From Nematostella vectensis (Eukaryota; Cnidaria; Anthozoa; Actiniaria; Edwardsiidae): DNA of 64,000 nucleotides. The notes beneath the pieces are model-generated. The model did not search any database. It saw nothing but the letters and a program-made list of their open reading frames with translations, and was not told the DNA's origin. The stretch is taken from positions 868,001 through 932,000 of the forward strand of contig NC_064037.1 in the NCBI RefSeq assembly GCF_932526225.1, read 5' to 3'. Made by a program: the position numbers and the translations under genes. Position 1 is the stretch's first letter. Each line of letters starts with the position of its first letter. Below, in pieces: positions 1 to 11,201 of this stretch.

Positions 1-41
1 TTACTTTTTTGGAATTTACATTCGGAAAAAAAATTATCGAT

Positions 42-62
42 TGTAACCTTTTGGAGGTTACA
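42..62 (+). other. TGTAACCT hairpin (type copy)
   Basis: TGTAACCT (42-49), a five-base loop TTTGG and AGGTTACA (55-62) form a perfect 8-bp inverted repeat. It is present in nearly every full unit; GTAACC occurs three times per unit on the + strand and once inverted. Recombination joints and a deletion in the last unit fall at or next to it. Confidence 0.75.
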
Positions 63-76
63 CTCGTAAAACAAAT

Positions 77-114
77 TCCCGAATGTAACCCTGAAGCTTT
101 TCCCGAATGTAACC
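77..114 (+). repeat. Direct subrepeat TCCCGAATGTAACC around HindIII site (type copy)
   Basis: The 14-mer at 77-90 repeats at 101-114, with AAGCTT at 94-99 between. A third, inverted partial copy (TTACATTCGG) lies at 16-25. The unit therefore grew partly from small internal duplications, or keeps them as recurring protein sites; the sequence alone cannot decide which. Confidence 0.75.
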
Positions 115-206
115 TCCAGTCCGATGGTGACTTTGCTTGGGATAGTTTACGATACCAATAGTATTAAAAGTAATTTTCAGTACAATTCCCTTCAGCAATG
201 TCACGT

Positions 207-219
207 TAGTCTTTCGTTG
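207..219 (+). promoter_or_regulatory. Pol III A-box-like site (type copy)
   Basis: TAGTCTTTCGTTG lies where a tRNA A box (TRGYNNARYNGG) sits. T8, A9, G10 and T11 agree. A14 is T here, and the GG is replaced. The match is weak in this copy. It improves in subfamilies reading TAGTCTATCG or TAGTCCATCG, which restore A14. The spacing to the B box is that of a normal tRNA gene. Confidence 0.45.
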
Positions 220-249
220 CGGGCACTTGACTACTAACGCAGCGACCCG

Positions 250-260
250 GGTTCGATTCC
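250..260 (+). promoter_or_regulatory. Pol III B box, perfect consensus (type copy)
   Basis: GGTTCGATTCC matches the B-box consensus GGTTCGANTCC at every position; this is the main binding site of TFIIIC. By my reading 107 of the 114 copies in the window keep all 11 bases. The changed ones are listed as separate entries. Confidence 0.8.
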
Positions 261-273
261 CGCTGATAGCCTA

Positions 274-302
274 TTTTTTTTTTCTTTATTTTTTTTTTTT
301 TT
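274..302 (+). terminator. Bipartite T-tract, likely Pol III terminator (type copy)
   Basis: A run of 10 T starts three bases after the tRNA-like element, then CTTTA, then a run of 14 T. Pol III stops at four or more T, so a transcript from the element would be about 75-80 nt. Tract lengths vary between units. A second form, seven T then ACTTTC, occurs mostly with the A14-bearing D-loop subfamilies. Confidence 0.6.
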
Positions 303-408
303 AATATCGATACTTAATTATACTGTTCTTGGTGTGTCATGACATAAAAAGAAGGTATAGGGATATTTTTATGTACTCTCAGCATCTTTGATGTGCTCAT
401 GCTTTGTT

Positions 409-418
409 CAGGATCCTG
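409..418 (+). other. CAGGATCCTG palindrome with BamHI site (type copy)
   Basis: A perfect 10-bp palindrome present once per unit. The few damaged copies seen include GGATCATG at about 17,360 and 21,718 and TAGGATCC at about 40,270. A BamHI digest should release a ladder at about 546-bp steps. Confidence 0.75.
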
Positions 419-3400
419 TACATATTTTATGCACACAAGAACTAACTAGATTCCTTGGATAACTTGATTAAGTAGATTCTAACATAGAGCATAGCGCTCG
501 ATAGATTGATATACCTTTTTTTCCGAGTATACTGTTTTATTTTTCCTAATGTTACTTTTTGGAATTTACATTCGGAAAAAAAAATTATCGATTGTAACCT
601 TTTGGAGGTTACACTCGTAAAACAAATTCCCGAATGTAACCCTGAAGCTTTTCCCGAATGTAACCTCCAGTCCGATGGGGACTTTGCTTGGGATAGTTTA
701 CGATACCAATAGTATTAAAAGTAATTTTCATTACAATTCCCTTCAGCAATGCCACGTTAGTCTTTCGTTGCGGGCACTTGACTACTAACGCAGCGACTCG
801 GGTTCGATTCCCGCCAATAGCCTATTTTTTTTTTCTTTATTTTTTTTTTTTTTTTAATATCGATACTTAATTATACTGTTCTTGGTGTGTCATGACATAA
901 AAAGAAGGTATAGGGACATTTTTATGTACTCTCAGCATCTTTGATGTGCTCATGCTTTGTTCAGGATCCTGTACATATTTTATGCACACAAGAACTAACT
1001 AGATTCCTTGGATAACTTGATTAAGTAGATTCTAACATAGAGCATAGCGCTCGATAGATTGATATACCTTTTTTTCCTAGTATACTGTTTTATTTTTCCT
1101 AATGTTACTTTTTGGAATTTACATTCGGAAAAAAAAATATCGATTGTAACCTTTTGGAGGTTACACTCGTAAAACAAATTCCCAAATGTAACCCTGAAGC
1201 TTTTCCCGAATGTAACCTCCAGTCCGATGGTGACTTTGCTTGGGATAGTTTACGATACCAATAGTATTAAAAGTAATTTTCATTACAATTCCCTTCAGCA
1301 ATGCCACGTTAGTCTTTCGTTGCGGGCACTTGACTACTAACGCAGCCACCCGGGTTCGATTCCCGCTGATAGTCAATTTTTTTTTCTTTATTTTTTTTCA
1401 AATATCGATATTTAATTATACTGTTCTTGGTGTGTCATGACATAAAAAGAAGGTATAGGGACATTTTTATGTACTCTCAGCATCATTGATGTGCTCATGC
1501 TTTGTTCAGGATCCTGTACATATTTTATGCACACAAGAACTAACTAGATTCCTTGGATAACTTGATTAAGTAGATTCTAACATAGAGCATAGCGCTCGAT
1601 AGATTGATATACCTTTTTTTCCGAGTATACTGTTTTATTTTTCCTAATGTTACTTTTTGGAATTTACATTCGGAAAAAAAATTATCGATTGTAACCTTTT
1701 GGAGGTTACACTCGTAAAACAAATTCCCGAATGTAACCCTGAAGCTTTTCCCGAATGTAACCTCCATTCCGATGGTGACTTTTCTTGGGATAGTTTACGA
1801 TACCAATAGTATTAAAAGTAATTTTCATTACAATTCCCTTCAGCAATGCCACGTTAGTCCATCGTTGTGGGCACTTGACTACTAACGCAGCTACCCGGGT
1901 TCGATTCCCGCTGATAGCCTATTTTTTTACTTTCTTTTTTTTTTAATTTCGATACTTAATTATACTTTTCTTGGTGTGTCATGACATAAAAAGAAGGTAT
2001 AGGGACATTTTTATGTACTCTCAGCATCTTTGATGTGCTCATCCTTTGTTCAGGATCCTGAATATATTTTATGCACACAGGAACTAACTAGATTCCTTGG
2101 ATAACTTGATTAAGTAGATTTTAACATAGAGCATAGCGCTCGATAGATTGATATACCTTTTTTTCCGAGTTTTCTGTTTTATTTTTCCTAATGTTACTTT
2201 TTTGGAATTTACATTCGGAAAAAAATTATCGATTGTAACCTTTTGGAGGTTACACTCGTAAAACAAATTCCCGAATGTAACCCTGAAGCTTTTCCCGAAT
2301 GTAACCTCCAGTCCGATGGTGACTTTGCTTGGGATAGTTTACGATACCAATAGTATTAAAAGTAATTTTCAGTACAATTCCCTTCAGCAATGTCACGTTA
2401 GTCTTTCGTTGCGGGCACTTGACTACTAACGCAGCGACCCGGGTTCGATTCCCGCTGATAGCCTATTTTTTTTTCTTTATTTTTTTTTTAAATATCGATA
2501 CTTAATTATACTGTTCTTGGTGTGTGACATAAAAAGAAGGTATAGGGACATTTTTATGTACTCTCAGCATCTTTGATGTGCTCATGCTTTGTTCAGGATC
2601 CTGTACATATTATATGCACACAAGAACTAACTAGATTCCTTGGATAACATGATTAAGTAGATTCTAACATAGAGCATAGCGCTCGATAGATTGATATACC
2701 TTTTTTTCCGAGTATACTGTTTTATTTTTCCTAATGTTACTTTTTGGAATTTACATTCGGAAAAAACATTATCGATTGTAACCTTTTGGAGGTTACACTC
2801 GCAAAACAAATTCCCGAATGTAACCCTGAAGCTTTTCCCGAATGTAACTTCCAGTCCGATGGTGACTTTGCTTGGGATAGTTTACGATACCAATAGTATT
2901 AAAAGTAATTTTCATTACAATTCCCTTCAGCAATGCCACGTTAGTCTTTCGTTGCGGGCACTTGACTACTAACGCAGCGACCCGGGTTCGATTCCCGCTG
3001 ATAGCCTATTTTTTTTTCTTTACTTTTTTTTCAAATATTGATACTTAATTATACTGTTCTTGGTGTGTCATGACATAAAAAGAAGGTATAGGGACATTTT
3101 TTTGTACTCTCAGCATCTTTGATGTGCTCATGCTTTGTTCAGGATCCTGTACATATTTTATGCACACAAGAACTAACTAGATTCCTTGGATAACTTGATT
3201 AAGTAGATTCTAACATAGAGCATAGCGCTCGATAGATTGATATACCTTTTTTTCCAAGTATACTGTTTTATTTTTCCTAATGTTACTTTTTGGAATTTAC
3301 ATTCGGAAAAAAAAATTATCGATTGTAACCTTTTGGAGGTTACACTCGTAAAACAAATTCCCGAATGTAACCCTGAAGCTTTTCCCGAATGTAACCTCCA

Positions 3401-5739
3401 GTCCGATGGTGACTTTGCTTGGGATAGTTTACGATACCAATAGTATTAAAAGTAATTTTCAGTACAATTCCCTTCAGCAATGTCACGTTAGTCTTTCGTT
3501 GCGGGCACTTGACTACTAACGCAGCGACCCGGGTTCGATTCCCGCTGATAGCCTATTTTTTTTTCTTTATTTTTTTTTTAAATATCGATACTTAATTATA
3601 CTGTTCTTGGTGTGTGACATAAAAAGAAGGTATAGGGACATTTTTATGTACTCTCAGCATCTTTGATGTGCTCATGCTTTGTTCAGGATCCTGTACATAT
3701 TATATGCACACAAGAACTAACTAGATTCCTTGGATAACATGATTAAGTAGATTCTAACATAGAGCATAGCGCTCGATAGATTGATATACCTTTTTTTCCG
3801 AGTATACTGTTTTATTTTTCCTAATGTTACTTTTTGGAATTTACATTCGGAAAAAACATTATCGATTGTAACCTTTTGGAGGTTACACTCGTAAAACAAA
3901 TTCCCGAATGTAACCCTGAAGCTTTTCCCGAATGTAACCTCCAGTCCGATGGTGACTTTGCTTGGGATAGTTTACGATACCAATAGTATTAAAAGTAATT
4001 TTCATTACAATTCCCTTCAGCAATGCCACGTTAGTCTTTCGTTGCGGGCACTTGACTACTAACGCAGCGACCCGGGTTCGATTCCCGCTGATAGCCTATT
4101 TTTTTTTCTTTACTTTTTTTTCAAATATTGATACTTAATTATACTGTTCTTGGTGTGTCATGACATAAAAAGAAGGTATAGGGACATTTTTATGTACTCT
4201 CAGCATCTTTGATGTGCTCATGCTTTGTTCAGGATCCTGTACATATTTTATGCACACAAGAACTAACTAGATTCCTTGGATAACTTGATTAAGTAGATTC
4301 TAACATAGAGCATAGCGCTCGATAGATTGATATACCTTTTTTTCCGAGTATACTGTTTTATTTTTCCTAATGTTACTTTTTGGAATTTACATTCGGAAAA
4401 AAAAATTATCGATTGTAACCTTTTGGAGGTTACACTCGTAAAACAAATTCCCGAATGTAACCCTGAAGCTTTTCCCGAATGTAACCTCCAGTCCGATGGT
4501 GACTTTGCTTGGGATAGTTTACGATACCAATAGTATTAAAAGTAATTTTCATTACAATTCCCTTCAGCAATGCCACGTTAGTCTTTCGTTGCGGGCACTT
4601 GACTACTAACGCAGCGACTCGGGTTCGATTCCCGCCAATAGCCTATTTTTTTTTTCTTTATTTTTTTTTTTTTAATATCGATACTTAATTATACTGTTCT
4701 TGGTGTGTCATGACATAAAAAGAAGGTATAGGGACATTTTTATGTACTCTCAGCATCTTTGATGTGCTCATGCTTTGTTCAGGATCCTGTACATATTTTA
4801 TGCACACAAGAACTAACTAGATTCCTTGGATAACTTGATTAAGTAGATTCTAACATAGAGCATAGCGCTCGATAGATTGATATACCTTTTTTTCCTAGTA
4901 TACTGTTTTATTTTTCCTCATGTTACTTTTTGGAATTTACATTCGGAAAAAAAAATATCGATTGTAACCTTTTGGAGGTTACACTCGTAAAACAAATTCC
5001 CAAATGTAACCCTGAAGCTTTTCCCGAATGTAACCTCCAGTCCGATGGTGACTTTGCTTGGGATAGTTTACGATACCAATAGTATTAAAAGTAATTTTCA
5101 TTACAATTCCCTTCAGCAATGCCACGTTAGTCTTTCGTTGCGGGCACTTGACTACTAACGCAGCGACCCGGGTTCGATTCCCGCTGATAGCCTATTTTTT
5201 TTTCTTTACTTTTTTTTCAAATATTGATACTTAATTATACTGTTCTTGGTGTGTCATGACATAAAAAGAAGGTATAGGGACATTTTTATGTACTCTCAGC
5301 ATCTTTGATGTGCTCATGCTTTGTTCAGGATCCTGTACATATTTTATGCACACAAGAACTAACTAGATTCCTTGGATAACTTGATTAAGTAGATTCTAAC
5401 ATAGAGCATAGCGCTCGATAGATTGATATACCTTTTTTTCCGAGTATACTGTTTTATTTTTCCTAATGTTACTTTTTGGAATTTACATTCGGAAAAAAAA
5501 ATTATCGATTGTAACCTTTTGGAGGTTACACTCGTAAAACAAATTCCCGAATGTAACCCTGAAGCTTTTCCCGAATGTAACCTCCAGTCCGATGGTGACT
5601 TTGCTTGGGATAGTTTACGATACCAACAGTATTAAAAGTAATTTTCATTACAATTCCCTTCAGCAATGCCACGTTAGTCTTTCGTTGCGGGCACTTGACT
5701 ACTAACGCAGCGACTCGGGTTCGATTCCCGCCAATAGCC

Positions 5740-8700
5740 TATTTTTTTTTTCTTTATTTTTTTTTTTTTTTAATATCGATACTTAATTATACTGTTCTTG
5801 GTGTGTCATGACATAAAAAGAAGGTATAGGGATATTTTTATGTACTCTCAGCATCTTTGATGTGCTCATGCTTTGTTCAGGATCCTGTACATATTTTATG
5901 CACACAAGAACTAACTAGATTCCTTGGATAACTTGATTAAGTAGATTCTAACATAGACCATAGCGCTCGATAGATTGATATACCTTTTTTTCCGAGTATA
6001 CTGTTTTATTTTTCCTAATGTTACTTTTTGGAATTTACATTCGGAAAAAAAAATTATCGATTGTAACCTTTTGGAGGTTACACTCGTAAAACAAATTCCC
6101 GAATGTAACCCTGAAGCTTTTCCCGAATGTAACCTCCAGTCCGATGGTGACTTTGCTTGGGATAGTTTACGATACCAATAGTATTAAAAGTAATTTTCAT
6201 TACAATTCCCTTCAGCAATGCCACGTTAGTCTTTCGTTGCGGGCACTTGACTACTAACGCAGCGACTCGGGTTCGATTCCCGCCAATAGCCTATTTTTTT
6301 TTTCTTTATTTTTTTTTTTTTTTTTAATATCGATACTTAATTATACTGTTCTTGGTGTGTCATGACATAAAAAGAAGGTATAGGGACATTTTTATGTACT
6401 CTCAGCATCTTTGATGTGCTCATGCTTTGTTCAGGATCCTGTACATATTTTATGCACACAAGAACTAACTAGATTCCTTGGATAACTTGATTAAGTAGAT
6501 TCTAACATAGAGCATAGCGCTCGATAGATTGATATACCTTTTTTTCCTAGTATACTGTTTTATTTTTCCTAATGTTACTTTTTGGAATTTACATTCGGAA
6601 AAAAAAATATCGATTGTAACCTTTTGGAGGTTACACTCGTAAAACAAATTCCGAAATGTAACCCTGAAGCTTTTCCCGAATGTAACCTCCAGTCCGATGG
6701 TGACTTTGCTTGGGATAGTTTACGATACCAATAGTATTAAAAGTAATTTTCATTACAATTCCCTTCAGCAATGCCACGTTAGTCTTTCGTTGCGGGCACT
6801 TGACTACTAACGCAGCCACCCGGGTTCGATTCCCGCTGATAGTCAATTTTTTTTTCTTTATTTTTTTTCAAATATCGATATTTAATTATACTGTTCTTGG
6901 TGTGTCATGACATAAAAAGAAGGTATAGGGACATTTTTATGTACTCTCAGCATCTTTGATGTGCTCATGCTTTGTTCAGGATCCTGTACATATTTTATGC
7001 ACACAAGAACTAACTAGATTCCTTGGATAACTTGATTAAGTAGATTCTAACATAGAGCATAGCGCTCGATAGATTGATATACCTTTTTTTCCGAGTATAC
7101 TGTTTTATTTTTCCTAATGTTACTTTTTGGAATTTACATTCGGAAAAAAAATTATCGATTGTAACCTTTTGGAGGTTACACTCGTAAAACAAATTCCCGA
7201 ATGTAACCCTGAAGCTTTTCCCGAATGTAACCTCCAGTCCGATGGTGACTTTTCTTGGGATAGTTTACGATACCAATAGTATTAAAAGTAATTTTCATTA
7301 CAATTCCCTTCAGCAATGCCACGTTAGTCCATCGTTGTGGGCACTAGACTACTAACGCAGCTACCCGGGTTCGATTCCCGCTGATAGCCTATTTTTTTAC
7401 TTTCTTTTTTTTTAATTTCGATACTTAATTATACTGTTCTTGGTGTGTCATGACATAAAAAGAAGGTATAGGGACATTTTTATGTACTCTCAGCATCTTT
7501 GATGTGCTCATGCTTTGTTCAGGATCCTGAATATATTTTATGCACACAGGAACTAACTAGATTCCTTGGATAACTTGATTAAGTAGATTCTAACATAGAG
7601 CATAGCGCTCGATAGATTGATATACCTTTTTTTCCGAGTTTTCTGTTTTATTTTTCCTAATGTTACTTTTTTGGAATTTACATTCGGAAAAAAAATTATC
7701 GATTGTAACCTTTTGGAGGTTACACTCGTAAAACAAATTCCCGAATGTAACCCTGAAGCTTTTCCCGAATGTAACCTCCAGTCCGATGGTGACTTTGCTT
7801 GGGATAGTTTACGATACCAATAGTATTAAAAGTAATTTTCATTACAATTCCCTTCAGCAATGTCACGTTAGTCTTTCGTTGCGGGCACTTGACTACTAAC
7901 GCAGCGACCCGGGTTCGATTCCCGCTGATAGCCTATTTTTTTTTCTTTATTTTTTTTTTAAATATCGATACTTAATTATACTGTTCTTGGTGTGTGACAT
8001 AAAAAGAAGGTATAGGGACATTTTTATGTACTCTCAGCATCTTTGATGTGCTCATGCTTTGTTCAGGATCCTGTACATATTATATGCACACAAGAACTAA
8101 CTAGATTCCTTGGATAACATGATTAAGTAGATTCTAACATAGAGCATAGCGCTCGATAGATTGATATACCTTTTTTTCCGAGTATACTGTTTTATTTTTC
8201 CTAATGTTACTTTTTGGAATTTACATTCGGAAAAAAAATTATCGATTGTAACCTTTTGGAGGTTACACTCGTAAAACAAATTCCCGAATGTAACCCTGAA
8301 GCTTTTCCCGAATGTAACCTCCAGTCCGATGGTGACTTTGCTTGGGATAGTTTACGATACCAATAGTATTAAAAGTAATTTTCATTACAATTCCCTTCAG
8401 CAATGCCACGATAGTCTTTCGTTGCGGGCACTTGACTACTAACGCAGCGACCCGGGTTCGATTCCCGCTGATAGCCTATTTTTTTTTCTTTACTTTTTTT
8501 ACAAATATTGATACTTAATTATACTGTTCTTGGTGTGTCATGACATAAAAAGAAGGTATAGGGACATTTTTATGTACTCTCAGCATCTTTGATGTGCTCA
8601 TGCTTTGTTCAGGATCCTGTACATATTTTATGCACACAAGAACTAACTAGATTCCTTGGATAACTTGATTAAGTAGGTTCTAACATAGAGCATAGCGCTC

Positions 8701-11201
8701 GATAGATTGATATACCTTTTTTTCCGAGTATACTGTTTTATTTTTCCTAATGTTACTTTTTGGAATTTACATTCGGAAAAAAAAATTATCGATTGTAACC
8801 TTTTGGAGGTTACACTCGTAAAACAAATTCCCGAATGTAACCCTGAAGCTTTTCCCGAATGTAACCTCCAGTCCGATGGTGACTTTGCTTGGGATAGTTT
8901 ACGATACCAATAGTATTAAAAGTAATTTTCATTACAATTCCCTTCAGCAATGCCACGTTAGTCTTTCGTTGCGGGCACTTGACTACTAACGCATCGACCC
9001 GGGTTCGATTCCCGCTGATAGCCTATTTTTTTTTCTTTATTTTTATTTTTTAAATATCGATACTTAATTATACTGTTCTTGGTGTGTCATGACATAAAAA
9101 GAAGGTATAGGGATATTTTTATGTACTCTCAGCATCTTTGATGTGCTCATGCTTTGTTCAGGATCCTGTACATATTTTATGCACACAAGAACTAACTAGA
9201 TTCCTTGGATAACTTGATTAAGTAGATTCTAACATAGAGCATAGCGCTCGATAGATTGATATACCTTTTTTTCCGAGTATACTGTTTTATTTTTCCTAAT
9301 GTTACTTTTTGGAATTTACATTCGGAAAAAAAATTATCGATTGTAACCTTTTGGAGGTTACACTCGTAAAACAAATTCCCGAATGTAACCCTGAAGCTTT
9401 TCCCGAATGTAACCTCCAGTCCGATGGTGACTTTGCTTGGGATAGTTTACGATACCAATAGTATTAAAAGTAATTTTCATTACAATTCCCTTCACCAATG
9501 CCACGTTAGTCTATCGTTGCGGGCACTTGACTACTAACGCAGCGACCCGGGTTCGATTCCCGCTGATAGCCTATTTTTTTTTTATTTTTATTTTTTAAAT
9601 ATCGATACTTAATTATACTGTTCTTGGTGTGTCATGACATAAAAAGAAGGTATAGGGACATTTTTATGTACTCTCAGCATCTTTGATGTTCTCATGCTTT
9701 GTTCAGGATCCTGTACATATTTTATGCACACAAGAACTAACTAGATTCCTTGGATAACTTGATTAAGTAGATTCTAACATAGAGCATAGCGCTCGATAGA
9801 TTGATATACCTTTTTTCCGAGTATACTGTTTTATTTTTCCTAATGTTACTTTTTTGAATTTACATTCGGAAAAAAAATTATCGATTGTAATCTTTTGGAG
9901 GTTACACTCGTAAAACAAATTCCCGAATGTAACCCTGAAGCTTTTCCAGAATGTAACCTCCAGTCCGATGGTGACTTTGCTTGGGATAGTTTACGATACC
10001 AATAGTATTAAAAGTAATTTTCAGTACAATTCCCTTCAGCAATGTCACGTTAGTCTTTCGTTGCGGGCACTTGACTACTAACGCAGCGACCCGGGTTCGA
10101 TTCCCGCTGATAGCCTATTTTTTTTTCTTTATTTTTTTTTTAAATATCGATACTTAATTATACTGTTCTTGGTGTGTGACATAAAAAGAAGGTATAGGGA
10201 CATTTTTATGTACTCTCAGCATCTTTGATGTGCTCATGCTTTGTTCAGGATCCTGTACATATTTTATGCACACAAGAACTAAAAAGATTCCTTGGATATT
10301 TTGATTAAGTAGATTCTAACATAGAGCATAGCGCTCGATAGATTGATATACCTTTTTTTCCGAGTATACTGTTTTATTTTTCCTAATGTTACTTTTTGGA
10401 ATTTACATTCGGAAAAAAAATTATCGATTGTAACCTTTTGGAGGTTACACTCGTAAAACAAATTCCCGAATGTAACCCTGAAGCTTTTCCCGAATGTAAC
10501 CTCCAGTCCGATGGTGACTTTGCTTGGGATAGTTTACGATACCAATAGTATCAAAAGTAATTTTCAGTACAATTCCCTTCAGCAATGTCACGTTAGTCTT
10601 TCGTTGCGGGCACTTGACTACTAACGCAGCGACCCGGGTTCGATTCCCGCTGATAGCCTATTTTTCTTTCTTTATTTTTTTTTTAAATATCGATACTTAA
10701 TTATACTGTTCTTGGTGTGTGACATAAAAAGAAGGTATAGGGACATTTTTATGTACTCTCAGCATCTTTGATGTGCTCATGCTTTGTTCAGGATCCTGTA
10801 CATATTATATGCACACAAGAACTAACTAGATTCCTTGGATAACATGATTAAGTAGATTCTAACATAGAGCATAGCGCTCGATAGATTGATATACCTTTTT
10901 TTCCGAGTATACTGTTTTATTTTTCCTAATGTTACTTTTTGGAATTTACATTCGGAAAAAAAATTATCGATTGTAACCTTTTGGAGGTTACACTCGTAAA
11001 ACAAATTCCCGAATGTAACCCTGAAGCTTTTCCCGAATGTAACCTCCAGTCCGATGGTGACTTTGCTTGGGATAGTTTACGATACCAATAGTATTAAAAG
11101 TAATTTTCATTACAATTCCCTTCAGCAATGCCACGTTAGTCTTTCGTTGCGGGCACTTGACTACTAACGCAGCCACCCGGGTTCGATTCCCGCTGACAGC
11201 C
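5740..11201 (+). repeat. 546-bp satellite array, segment 2 (10 units)
   Basis: B boxes start at 6270, 6823, 7368, 7912, 8455, 9002, 9550, 10094, 10637 and 11180. The first five repeat the spacing pattern of 801-2985 with an offset of 5469-5470 bp and share its diagnostic variants: GATAGTCAA after 6823, CCATCG at 7368, GTGTGTGACAT and TATTATATGCAC near 7990-8090. This marks a ten-unit higher-order copy. The units at 10094 and 10637 both carry the four-base loss that turns GTGTGTCATGACAT into GTGTGTGACAT. The unit at 9002 reads GCATCG where most read GCAGCG. No gene is seen. Confidence 0.93.
7318..7389 (+). pseudogene. tRNA-like element, CCATCG subfamily example
   Basis: This copy reads GTCCATCGTTGTGGGC in the D arm. 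The D stem GTCC/GGGC has only one G-T pair and A14 is present, so both the fold and the A box are nearer to a real tRNA than in the main type. Eleven copies belong here (B boxes at 1898, 7368, 12271, 14464, 18293, 19383, 20473, 23198, 28639, 37933, 46119). It is probably closest to the ancestral state, or the output of a distinct source unit. Confidence 0.6.

Larger units (their letters stand above)
200..271 (+). pseudogene. tRNA-like Pol III element (type copy of 114)
   Basis: The 72 bp fit a tRNA frame with no gaps: acceptor 200-206, TA 207-208, D stem GTCT 209-212 with GGGC 221-224 (all four pairs form, two as G-T), anticodon arm 226-242, four-base variable loop 243-246, T arm 247-263 with loop TTCGATT, acceptor 264-270 and base 271. 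The T stem has four of five pairs. The acceptor has about three of seven pairs, and the anticodon stem two of five around loop CTACTAA, which would put ACT at the anticodon. The G18-G19 pair of a normal D loop is absent. Seen: layout, B box and T-tract terminator. Known: tRNA-derived SINE heads keep the A and B boxes while losing the cloverleaf. Inferred: a tRNA-derived promoter module, not a decoding tRNA. The same element recurs once in every full unit. Confidence 0.75.
1..5739 (+). repeat. 546-bp satellite array, segment 1 (11 units)
   Basis: Head-to-tail copies of the ~546-bp unit; the window opens in mid-unit, so the array continues to the left. B boxes (11 bp) start at 250, 801, 1353, 1898, 2442, 2985, 3532, 4075, 4622, 5171 and 5718; each tRNA-like element runs from 50 bp before to 21 bp after that position. 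The pair at 2442/2985 is repeated at 3532/4075, exactly 1090 bp on, with the shared private change CATTATCGATTG at 2767 and 3857, so this is a local two-unit duplication. The units at 801-2985 recur about 5470 bp downstream. The unit at 1353 ends GATAGTCAA in place of GATAGCCTA, and the next, at 1898, has the CCATCGTTGT D-loop variant. All open frames here are short and shift with homopolymer length; I call none a gene. Confidence 0.95.

Noticed and set aside
200-271. Functional tRNA gene, Ser (ACT)
   Set aside because: Acceptor and anticodon stems mostly fail to pair and G18-G19 is missing. I keep it as tRNA-like only.
274-302. Poly-T/poly-A tract as the tail of a reverse-transcribed SINE
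   Set aside because: It lies directly after the tRNA-like part on the same strand as T, not A, no target-site duplications are seen, and it recurs as part of a fixed tandem unit.
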